Origin: Merluccius polli
Lineage: Eukaryota; Chordata; Actinopteri; Gadiformes; Merlucciidae
Direction: 5' to 3'
Length of the DNA: 64,000 nt
Assembly: GCA_030340625.1 (NCBI GenBank)
Contig: JAOPHQ010003984.1
Location: forward strand, 248,001-312,000
In this document: positions 55,850-64,000 of the stretch, one piece after another
How the letters are laid out: every line of letters starts with the position of its first letter
How positions within the stretch are numbered: the first letter of the stretch is position 1
The notes under the pieces: generated by a model
What the model was told of the DNA's origin: nothing
Seen by the model: only the letters and a program-made list of their open reading frames with translations
The model's database searches: none
Program-made: the position numbers and the translations under genes

Positions 55850-56320
55850 AACGATAGTGAGTAGAGCCAGACCTTTCTCCAGTGCTGTGCTAAAAAGAAG
55901 TGTGGAGATAGGTCTGGATATGCGAGATATATTGACACCAAACTTGGCACACTTCTTAAGGGGGGGGGGGGGGGGGGGGGGGTCCTCTATGTGCCTACCA
56001 CATTTCAAGGCCCTGGGATATTCTGAAGTGGACTTGTTATTGATGGCAAATATTCACTTATTATGATATTTTGATTTCTGCAGAACTGCCATTTTTTATT
56101 TAAACAAAATTCCAAATGGTATCTTTTGTCAGGCATGTCCATAGAGCATGTGAAGTGGTTATTTAGAAGATTTTTGAAGTTTTTCTAAACCTTTACATGT
56201 ACCAAAAAATGTATAAAGACAAAAATAAAAAATCAATAAGACCTACAGTATATACCAAGTTTCAAAAATATTCATCCATCAGGGTGGCGGGGCGAAGCGT
56301 TAGCAAGCTTTTTGGAGACC
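55850..56320. repeat. Continuation of dispersed repeat
   Basis: Sequence such as CACCAAACTTGGCACACTTC and GGGTGGCGGGGCGAAGCG with a G run at about 55961-55981. Appears to be the same family as 52297-53685, separated from it by the Harbinger. Confidence 0.5.
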
Positions 56321-56535
56321 TGGGGTCCGTTTCACAAAGCAGGTTTAACAACCTCTGAGTCTAATCCTAAACGCTGAGTTGATCTACTCTGAGATAGAAA
56401 ACTCTGGGTTTTCGGTTCCAGAACACCGGTTTTGAGTTAATTTGATCAACTCAGAGGAGTTCCACCTAGGGTTAAGCGCGTGCACCACAACTACAAAAAG
56501 CCAGCATCAATGGAGCCCCGATTCGACGAGTCACC

Positions 56536-56780
56536 ATGGCAACGGGGAAGAGGAGGTCTACGTTTTTTTTTCGAATTGGAAATCCTAATGCGCTCATATG
56601 GCGAGTTTCAACACGTTTTTAGAAAGAAGTGCAACACTGCTGCGTAAGTTTAAATGTAGTCCTTTGCAATCACAATAATATTACAGGGGAAAACTGCTCG
56701 AATGGTAACTATTCATTTATTTCATTTAGGTGCAATCCCGCGGGGGAGAAGCGCACTTGGCAGCAGCTTAAGATGACATA
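56536..56780 (+). pseudogene. Harbinger Myb/SANT-like gene relic
   Basis: Exon 1 from ATG 56536 reads MATGKRRSTFF, then after a one-base shift in the T run FELEILMRSYGEF and HVFRKKCNTAA. A GTAAGT donor follows, then an intron, a TTTATTTCATTTAG acceptor at about 56730, and exon 2 CNPAGEKRTWQQLK ending in a stop. It has the trihelix wording of this gene family but is shortened. Confidence 0.7.
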
Positions 56781-56940
56781 AAAACATTGTTCAAACAGAT
56801 AAGACCTCGGCATGATCATTTTGATCATGTTTTACACTGTAAAGTGTAGTGATGTTCATTGAGGAAGAAGGCCCCGACACAGGAACGCTTTTAACTCACT
56901 TTATTTGTTTAGCTTTAGTTATATTAATCTACAAAACAAA

Positions 56941-57236
56941 TGGAGGGGTATTGTAAAAGTCACGTGCGTGGAGCGACCCTTAGCTGGGCATCTGTCCGGA
57001 TACGCTGCCTAGAGGGTTTCTGCCCTCCCCCGGATGTGTTGTTTGCTAGTATCTGGGCGTGGCCTCTATGACGCATATTGTCTAGTGTTGAGCGCCCGCC
57101 CCCAGTGTATTATGTATGCCGCCATCTAGTGTTCAGGTGCAGTTAATACAACTTGTATATTTATTTCTATTCCTTTGTGGCTATGTGAGGATATTACAGT
57201 CTGTTGATACATATGTGCGGTTATCCATTCGTCACA
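56941..57236 (-). repeat. 3' LTR of an endogenous retrovirus fragment
   Basis: On the minus strand it begins TGTGACGAATGG directly after a purine tract (AAGGAGGGAC) and ends CCCCTCCA, with the usual TG...CA ends. An AATAAA signal is near 57160. No second LTR is present in the window. Confidence 0.6.
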
Positions 57237-58430
57237 GTCCCTCCTTGGTCATCACTGATGACCATACTACCAACTACTAGTGCAATGTATCATATAAGGT
57301 CTAAAAATGGTGAGTATAAATTCAAGCGAAAAGAAAAAACCCCACGGATTGGTTACCGTGGGTCAACATCAACATCACCAACTGACTTAGTTCGGGAAAA
57401 CCCCCCACTATACAGGAGGAAAACCTGTCGCATCTCTAAAGTGGACGGCATTCACCTTGGTGTGTCTCAAAGAATACATGGGCCGTAGCCAACAAACAGT
57501 AGACAAATTATCATCACATCATACAATCAATATGTCATACCGTCAGCACAGTATCCTGAGGACACAAAGGCACAGTAATAAATGCATAGTCATTTCATCA
57601 TATGAAATCCCTTCAAATACTTATGCATGTATAACCAAAATCGAATACCTCCAGGTATAAGGAACAGTAAACCTATATAGAACTAAAAAAACGCCCTGTA
57701 GACATGCATGCAATGGCTCAGGTGGTTTCCATGCACGCAGGTTTCTCAAACATCATCACAGTGTTATCCCCCGTATCCGTAGCCGACCATCGGTCAGACA
57801 GTTCACAAATTTAATGCCCATCTTGTCATCCATAGGCAAGGCCCACACGACAAGGTTACTAACACGTACCCATGTGTGCCTTGCCCACGGATCCACTCAG
57901 AGCATATTCCAGTAGCATCAAAGAAATTCATCAGTCTCATTATTACAGCAACCATAGGAAAACAGCATAACACATTCCGAACTTAAAATGCATTGTAATG
58001 ACAACCATGACCCATACTGTGCATTTACTAATTCAACATTCAAGTAAATCAGGTGCAATGTCCTCCTAGACACAGGTGCCGAACTCCAGGAAATCAGGTA
58101 CCACTCTATGTACCCCAGCCTGATCAAGTTGGGGCGCTCCACTGTCCCCTGAACACTCTCGGGTACACCTGGTCACCTTTCTCCACCCTGGTTGGTGGTT
58201 CGTCCTTTGGCTCTGAAACTCTGTTTCTCAGAAATGTCAGTTTCTTGAATGTCCCGTTCACTCTTTCCACCATTCCTAGTGACTGAGAATGAAACCTAAC
58301 CGCTGTTTGATGGGTAACTGCTGCACCACCCGGTGTTGGCGCTGTATTTTTGACACGGCGGTGGACAAAGATATTAAACACAGCATAACAGCATTAGGTG
58401 TTGGCGTTTGCAAGGTAATTCCCAATTTTC
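57237..58430 (-). pseudogene. Endogenous retrovirus fragment with integrase remnant
   Basis: A minus-strand frame at 58124-58381 contains an HSQSLGMVERVNGT-like segment and a GDQVYPRVFRGQW-like segment, the positions of the catalytic-Glu helix and C-terminal domain of a retroviral integrase. The remaining ~890 bp to the LTR has many stops, so env is gone or unrecognisable. The 5' half of the provirus is absent. The class is probably gamma/epsilon-like, by wording only. Confidence 0.55.
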
Positions 58431-59354
58431 TATGTCAATAAACTATCTAGCTTGTGCATTAGATCCTTTCCCAACAGATTGCTGAAGTATTTCCCAATGA
58501 TTACTTTAACCAGGTCATTGCAAATGTTCAAAGAACACATGTCTGACTTAAGCCAATTCGACACTTAAACAAATAAAACAAAAAAAACAAAAAATCTAAA
58601 TGCAAAAATATTCCCCCCTTGAAAATAAAATGCAAAAATATTCCCCCCTTGAAAATAAAATACACTACTTATTCCCCCCTATATACTGTATATATATATT
58701 CAGTGTATGTGTTTTGTTGAGTATGTTTTAGCAGAGATGTTTATGACTTTAACCACCTGGAAAAGGATCTGAAATGAACGTGTTGTTTTTCTGCCAAAGC
58801 TATTGAGGCAGACGATGAAAGTTTCTACCTGACATTCAGAGAGGATCGCCTTGCGGACGAAGCGGGTTTTCCCAGCGCCAGACAGAAAGTGACACAGAAA
58901 ACTGGCATAAAGCACGTTCAAGGCCAACTGTCCCACGTGTGACCTTATGTATCTCCCCCATAGAGTATTCATGTATCTGCTGTATATTATTAATGAATAC
59001 AAAAGTAAATATTAAGTGGCTATTTGACTGTATACAGTTGCCTTGCTCAAGTGCTCTGCATCTCCGACATTGTACAAAAAACTTACATTTGCAAAGAAAC
59101 GCAGTGCAACACACTATCTGCTGGGATGTGAGAGCATGACTACGGTTGGTAATGTTGCAAATGTAAGGACGGATTAGGTTGTGTATGTAAATGATGGACT
59201 GTGACGTGAAACGGTACCACTGAAAAAGATCATTGTCTGGAAATGATAATTGTCTGGAAAGGCTACATCTATGGTCTGATAACCCTCTCCCGACGAATAT
59301 TTAATTCTCTGCGCAGTAATGCTGCACCGTCATCCACGGGATCGTTGTCAAAAG
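58431..59354. other. Non-coding stretch inside fourth Harbinger
   Basis: A 31-bp duplication around GCAAAAATATTCCCCCCTTG (about 58600-58665) and a short coding-like plus-strand stretch (about 58800-58938, ESFYLTFREDRLADEAGFP) that I do not recognise. Confidence 0.5.
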
Positions 59355-60093
59355 CAGTGCTCGAAGTGGGCCGGTACTCACCGGTACGCAGTACCAGCAC
59401 TTCTACATTTTACCCTTTAGCGTACCGGCACTTTTTCTTGCGTACCGGCAATTGTCACAGGCTGCAGGTACTGTACTTTGCCCTAACCAGGGGTGGATCT
59501 ACCGGAGTGGCGCCCCCCCCCCCCCCCGTCGGTCGTAGGTCCGCGGTGGGTTACGATCGCCCCCCCCCCCGTCGGTCGTAGGTCCGGGGTGGGTTAATAT
59601 CGTGCTCACGCCCCCCCCCCCCCCCGTCGGTCGTAGGTCGCTTATATGTGAATAAGCGAGTACCGGTGTCGTGCCAAAAAGTGATTGTCTGCCAGAAATT
59701 GATTGAAGGCCAAATACAGGTACTCAAAGGTGATTTCTACCTAAATATGACTTGATCTCATTCATAAGCTTCATAATATAAACACTGGAGCTCACAGGAC
59801 ACCTTGGAATTATTTTAAAGGACCATTAACACAAAATAGGCATTTTCACCTGCCAAAAATTGATTGAAGAACAAACGTTAAACTTTCGAAGACGTACCTT
59901 TGTTATAATTACATTATAATACAGTTGTGTGTATCTGCATATTATGGCCGTTTAATCCAGAGAAAAGCAGACGTTGTTGCGCTACCGCTCAACGGGCTGC
60001 TGTGCGCGCTCCCGCGGCCAGAAATCAGATTCTGGCAGACAATCACTTTTTGGCACGACACCGGCACTCATTTTTTTTCCACTTCGAGCACTG
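59355..60093. mobile_element. Non-autonomous hAT element
   Basis: Perfect 15-bp inverted termini CAGTGCTCGAAGTGG (59355-59369 and 60079-60093) and a perfect 8-bp duplication GTCAAAAG (59347-59354 and 60094-60101). The body has no transposase. It holds a second hAT-like start (CAGGGGTGGATCTACCGG at 59488) and a GC-rich array. Confidence 0.9.
59525..59640. repeat. GC-rich unit array, ~2.3 copies
   Basis: CCCGTCGGTCGTAGGTCC occurs three times with C runs between the copies; the same unit as at 3641-3740 and 54399-54575. Confidence 0.85.
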
Positions 60094-60511
60094 GTCAAAA
60101 GGACATGCCATGTTCGTGAAAAAAGTCACCTCCTACTGTGCCTAATGGACTTCTGAAATAGCCTACTGACTCTGATTTTTTTAATGATTTTTGACAGACG
60201 GCTACGCCAAAACTCGCCTGCTGACTGAATGAATGAGGAAATCAAATGGCTGAAAGAGGGCGGAGACAGATTGAAACTCGATGTTCATTGAGTAAAACCT
60301 GGTCCCGACCAGGTTAGTTTCATAGAGTCTGTTACTACGGTAACTAACCGAGAGCGTACGTTATCTCTCTCTGTGAAACAGGCTAGAGTTACCCCTCTTT
60401 CTCTGGTTTGAGTTACCTTCCTTTGTGAAACAGAAAACTCAGCGTTTCCCTCATTTCAGGGTTAATAAACCCAGGGTTTTCACTAAACCTGCTTTGTGAA
60501 ACGGACCCCTG

Positions 60512-61010
60512 CTCACTGGGAATACATACTGTATAACTTAATTATAAAAATAATACATAAACCCCACAATAACAATAGGTATCCACAGTTTCACTGTGAA
60601 TACCTAATAATTACTATGACAATGACAAATATAAGTGTATTTAAATGTATAAATTATTTATATATGCTACGATTTGAGATTGAAATGATAACTTTGTACC
60701 ACGTATAATTTATATGAACACTGGCACACCGCCATAAAAAGGCAGTCAGAGAGAGAGCACGAGAGAGAAAAAGTAACAGATGGTTAGCCAGTAAAATTAT
60801 GACCTCAGATAAGTGGGCCAACATGAAAGAGAAAACACAAACGATTAAGAGGGGTGGTGATGGTCGGGGGAGGGTGCAGTGGGTTAGGTTGTGATAGAAA
60901 AGTGGAAAACAGCACCCACTGAAGGCAAACAATTATCATGGGTGGGAAAAGCAATTGAAAGTACAATTGTAGTTGCAAGAGAAGTAGAGAGAACAAGAGA
61001 GCGAGGGAGG

Positions 61011-61098
<88 letters not shown>

Positions 61099-61255
61099 GG
61101 GAGTGGGTTGGGGCGTAACTGGTGTCTGTATTATATCAGAAGATTTACTGTGACCAAAAACACATAGGCAAGAAAGTCTTCTGAGGATATCAGCTACAGA
61201 AGCAGCACACCGTCGTCAGAGAAGGGAAATGGGAATAGTAGATAAGGGATTAGAG
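60512..61255. other. Non-coding stretch with GA microsatellite
   Basis: A (GA)n run at about 61014-61094; otherwise no gene or element. Confidence 0.8.
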
Positions 61256-61330
61256 CAGTGGTTTTAACCTGTGGGTCGGGACCCCACTTGTGGTTGCCTG
61301 ATATGCATTTAGGGTCATGGAATCTTGCTG
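61256..61330 (+). mobile_element. Charlie-type hAT end fragment
   Basis: CAGTGGTTTTAACCTGTGGG then TCGGGACCCC resembles the 5' terminus of MER5/Charlie-group hAT MITEs known in vertebrates. The other terminus was not found. Confidence 0.55.
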
Positions 61331-61885
61331 ACTCATAGGCTTGATATTGTATATAATGCAATATCAGGCACAATTTTGATTAAAATAATTTAAAAGGGTT
61401 TGTAGTCTCAAGGTCCCGTAGATATGAATAGACTGCTCATTCATAGCTACAAACTACTAATCGGTTAGTGTGGTGCGATGCACAAACGTTCATGGGGACC
61501 CTGATATTACAGGCAGATGTTGATGGGGTTAAACGATGTGTGTGGAAGCAGATGCACAACAACGAAGAAGTTGGGGTCAAAAGAATGTTCAGACATAAAA
61601 ATGGGCAGCAAGTTTATTCTTCTTAACAAAGATATATCAACAATGAATAAATCAAATACATTTAAAAAACAAACAGAAAAGAACTTGGTTTAATATATTT
61701 AAGTGCCATCTTTTCTGTTTACTGTTGAATATTTTCATGGATTTCAAGTACATGCACAAATGAGTATGAACTTCAAATCTCCATTTTTGTGAGAGGTCAG
61801 CTTGCCAGACTACAATAATAAACAACCTTGGCTAATTGGTTGCATGATGTAGTGCTCTTTGCTGCTTGTTTTCGTTTGGTTGCAT
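61331..61885. other. Non-coding stretch
   Basis: AT-rich; nothing identified. Confidence 0.6.
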
Positions 61886-62634
61886 AAGACTTGTCTGTAT
61901 ACTGGTCTGGGTGATCAAACCATTGTCTCTCCTGGCTTCTCTAAAACATCCGTTACCAAATTACAAATTAGTCAAAATGACTTCTGTGTACCGATTCTGT
62001 GGATGAGCATTTAGGATGAGTGCGCCTGCCATGAATGTAAACAATGGCAATTGCACTTTCATCTTTTGGAATCAATAGCCGTGTTTCGTATTTTTAGGGG
62101 CATTTTGAAGTATCGCGTTAGAAAAGGTTGATGGAAACGGCAAAAGAAAAAAAATACACGGCTAATGTGCGTCGGTCAGTGCAGAGTTTGTGGACAATAT
62201 AACAGTAGCGGTGTTTCCATCTCATCATCTAACTTTTGAAATGTCACAAAAAAGAAAATGCAAATTAGGCAGGTTTCCATCGTGGTATAGGATACATGTG
62301 GTATTTCCTTGCTGTTTTCCATCTAAATGACACCTCCTGACTAATATTTTGGTCTCATCATCGGCCCACACTTAGTTATTGTTGCTGTTGTTGTAGCTAC
62401 CAGCAATGTTTTCATGCGTTATGGGAATATCCTAGCCTAGAACTCTAGACACCCCCTAGCGGCAGCAAATTTATTTGGCAGCTAGTGTAGGTCTAGCAAA
62501 GCTCCGTCCGCTTTTTGGTGCTGGAAACACCAAGTGTGTCTTGTATGTCTGACCAATCACAGCGTGAGGGGCGGAGTCGAAAGCCGGGCTACCTAATGAC
62601 GACAGAGTTGCGACGGTTCCGTGTTAGGTAAACA

Positions 62635-62838
62635 ATGGCTGCTGCTGCTGGCGAATGGCTGTCTTTCGACTCGGCTTTGGCCGCGACTCTTCAAGACTTG
62701 AAGTTAACATTTTATTTGAGAAAAGAACAAAGAACGGCACTGAAGTCTTTCCTCGAAAATAAATATGTATTCGGAGTTTTGATTAATTACGTAGTCAGAG
62801 CCGTCGCTCTGACTACGTCACCTTCTTCGTTGCTCTGA
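62635..62838 (+). pseudogene. Helicase-like first exon fragment
   Basis: MAAAAGEWLSFDSALAATLQ followed by LKLTFYLRKEQRTALKSFLE and NKYVFGVL resembles the start of a RecQ-like helicase repeat gene, in which the next residues would be the PTGxGKS nucleotide-binding loop. Instead the frame runs into a perfect hairpin (62789-62818) and unrelated sequence, so the motor domain is absent. A related relic is at 35555-35640. Confidence 0.55.
62789..62818. repeat. 13-bp perfect hairpin, 4-nt loop
   Basis: Arms 62789-62801 and 62806-62818, loop CGTC, placed where the helicase-like frame departs from its expected sequence. Confidence 0.88.
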
Positions 62839-63402
62839 TTGGTTGTAGCGCTATCCTATTGCGTGCAGAGGGAACTTGAAAGACAACCGTTTATCCCGCC
62901 CACACTGCCAATGGAGCTGCGCCAGACCTTACATCTTTCTGATGTAGGTCTGGCTTGCCAGGCTAGGAATATCCAGGAAACAGTGGAAACAGCTGATCAG
63001 TCATGTGAGTTAAATGTTCGCTACGTCAGAACGTATTCGGCAAAGGTGTTTCCATCTCCCATTTAGTGCATTAACTCTTTTTTGATAAAGGTCAAACCAA
63101 CTCATGGGAAGCATAAAAACTTTGCCGTTTCCATCAACCTTTTCTAATGCGATACTTCAAAATGCACATCAAATTAAGTTGATGGAAAAATGGCTAGTGA
63201 ATCGCCATACAACTACTTTACAAGATGTCTTATCATAAAAATAAATATTGTCACATTCATGCAAAATGCCCAATCGGCACAACAAAAAGATTTTTAAATA
63301 GTGTATTGGTAACGGATGTTTGACTGAATCCAGAAGAGACAGTTACGATGGTTTGATCACCCAGACCGGTATTGTCCTTTAAAAACGAAGTGTTATTTTC
63401 AA

Positions 63403-63925
63403 TATGAACTACACACCACATAAAATATATTCTATAATAAAGATTCTATAATATATAGTTAATTAAATAAGCCTTTGTATAAAGACTCCTTGCACCCAGA
63501 GATAGCTCCCTTCCTCTCTCCAATTGTTGTTAGTTAGCATTCGCATTGCAGCCATAAAGTCTGATACTGAAGCCACGCCAATCTCCTCACTTCTTTATTG
63601 TGTAGATTCCTTTAATTGTCTTGTGTCCTTGCAGACATGTCCACTTCTCCCCATAGTGTATTGCAAATGAACTTGGACTCTCCTGCCATGGCTGGCTATA
63701 GCCATGACAAATCCTTAACTCTCTACAATGGTCACTCCCCTCACCTTTTGTTTCCTTTGTTGTTACTGCCCACGATGTGAAAGTTTCCCTATAAGATGTA
63801 TGTACACCCATTGTCTTGCTGAAGATGCTTGGTTAACACTTTCATGTGTTTTTCCATGATAGCTCTATTAAATCAAATACTTTGCTGTCAAGAAGTGTCC
63901 TTAAACAAATGATTCATCATTAGTT
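63403..63925. repeat. ~500-bp dispersed repeat, copy 2
   Basis: Same orientation and order as 6830-7344, with shared phrases CACTTCTTTATTGTGTAGATT and CTTTGTTGTTACTGCCCACR. This copy is not inside an LTR, so its borders help define the repeat: TGAACTA at the left and GTGTCCTTAAACAAATGATT at the right. Confidence 0.75.
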
Positions 63926-64000
63926 ATAAAAGGATGTTCAAATAAGCAACCGGAATGCGATGTTAGAGGGTAAGGTGGCATGCCTGTTGGGCTCACATCC

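Larger units (their letters stand above)
56323..60508. mobile_element. PIF/Harbinger element, fourth, with nested insertions
   Basis: Termini GGGTCCGTTTCACAAAGCAG match as inverted repeats over about 25 bp, with the 3-bp duplication CTG (56320-56322 and 60509-60511). The left part holds a Myb-like gene relic; the right ~230 bp is the characteristic 3' part (GGGTTAATAAACCC, TTTGTGAAACAG). The middle is filled by an endogenous-retrovirus fragment and a hAT, and no transposase was seen. Confidence 0.88.
62431..62967 (+). mobile_element. Short element carrying a helicase-like first exon
   Basis: Ends CCTAGCCTAG and CCAGGCTAGG are roughly inverted. AATAT (GGAATAT if the ends are set two bases in) flanks both sides (62426-62430 and 62968-62972). 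The ends are short and imperfect, so class is unknown. Confidence 0.5.
61890..63380. mobile_element. Inverted-repeat (fold-back) structure
   Basis: The outer arms match as GGTCTGGGTGATCAAACCAT (about 61905 and, inverted, about 63365). Inner arms are 62100-62144 and 63121-63165, 45 bp with one mismatch (GAAAAGGTTGATGGAAACGG). The centre includes the 537-bp element with the helicase-like exon. No transposase and no target duplication were found for the whole structure. Confidence 0.65.

Overview
The window looks like a stretch of a ray-finned (teleost) fish genome. It is almost entirely made of nested transposable elements, relics and simple-sequence repeats. I found no convincing host protein-coding gene, tRNA gene, rRNA gene or CRISPR array. 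The teleost inference rests on the mix of families: L2-type LINEs whose first ORF is an SGNH esterase, PIF/Harbinger elements with a Myb-like gene plus a HARBI1-type transposase, short hAT elements, Ty3/Gypsy elements, tRNA-derived SINEs with a fish-type tail, and long GT, GA and TA microsatellites. The species cannot be named from this sequence.

Layout. 1-3457: non-coding. 3466-4387: non-autonomous hAT with an 8-bp target duplication. About 4846-5760: unclassified dispersed repeat. 5811-7565: internally deleted LTR element with a 5-bp duplication and a foreign ~500-bp repeat inside its 5' LTR. 8269-8586: related solo LTR. 10112-17879: a Harbinger transposon with a two-exon Myb-like gene and a broken transposase; a nearly intact L2 LINE (about 12496-17390) sits between the transposase and the right end. 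18341-31323: a young Gypsy element in minus orientation (gag, protease, RT-RNase H, integrase), split by a second L2 (about 23580-26985) and with a deleted Gypsy relic (30321-31295) in its 5' LTR.

32351-35187: a large fold-back element made of short ACCTGGTAA-type repeats; a Harbinger-like element (32778-34267) sits in its left arm, and the undisturbed right arm preserves the empty site. 35500-38470: helicase-like and LINE fragments and a small Harbinger relic. 38900-48250: mostly microsatellites and unremarkable sequence. 48250-49540: decayed L2. 50285-51772: two tRNA-derived SINE-like sequences. 52297-56320: a tandem dispersed repeat holding a 596-bp insertion and a third Harbinger (53689-55846). 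56323-60508: a fourth Harbinger containing a Myb-like relic, an endogenous-retrovirus fragment and a hAT. 61890-63380: an inverted-repeat structure around a short element that carries the first exon of a helicase-like repeat gene. 63403-63925: second copy of the ~500-bp repeat.

The genes work together only as selfish elements. In Harbinger, the Myb-like protein and transposase are known partners. In L2, ORF1 and ORF2 form the retrotransposition machinery. In Gypsy, gag, protease, RT-RNase H and integrase come from one transcript. Target-site duplications give a relative order of insertion for most nests. The most unusual observation is a set of perfect short-loop hairpins scattered through unrelated sequences. 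One of them introduces a stop codon into the Harbinger transposase. They look like intrastrand template-switch mutations.
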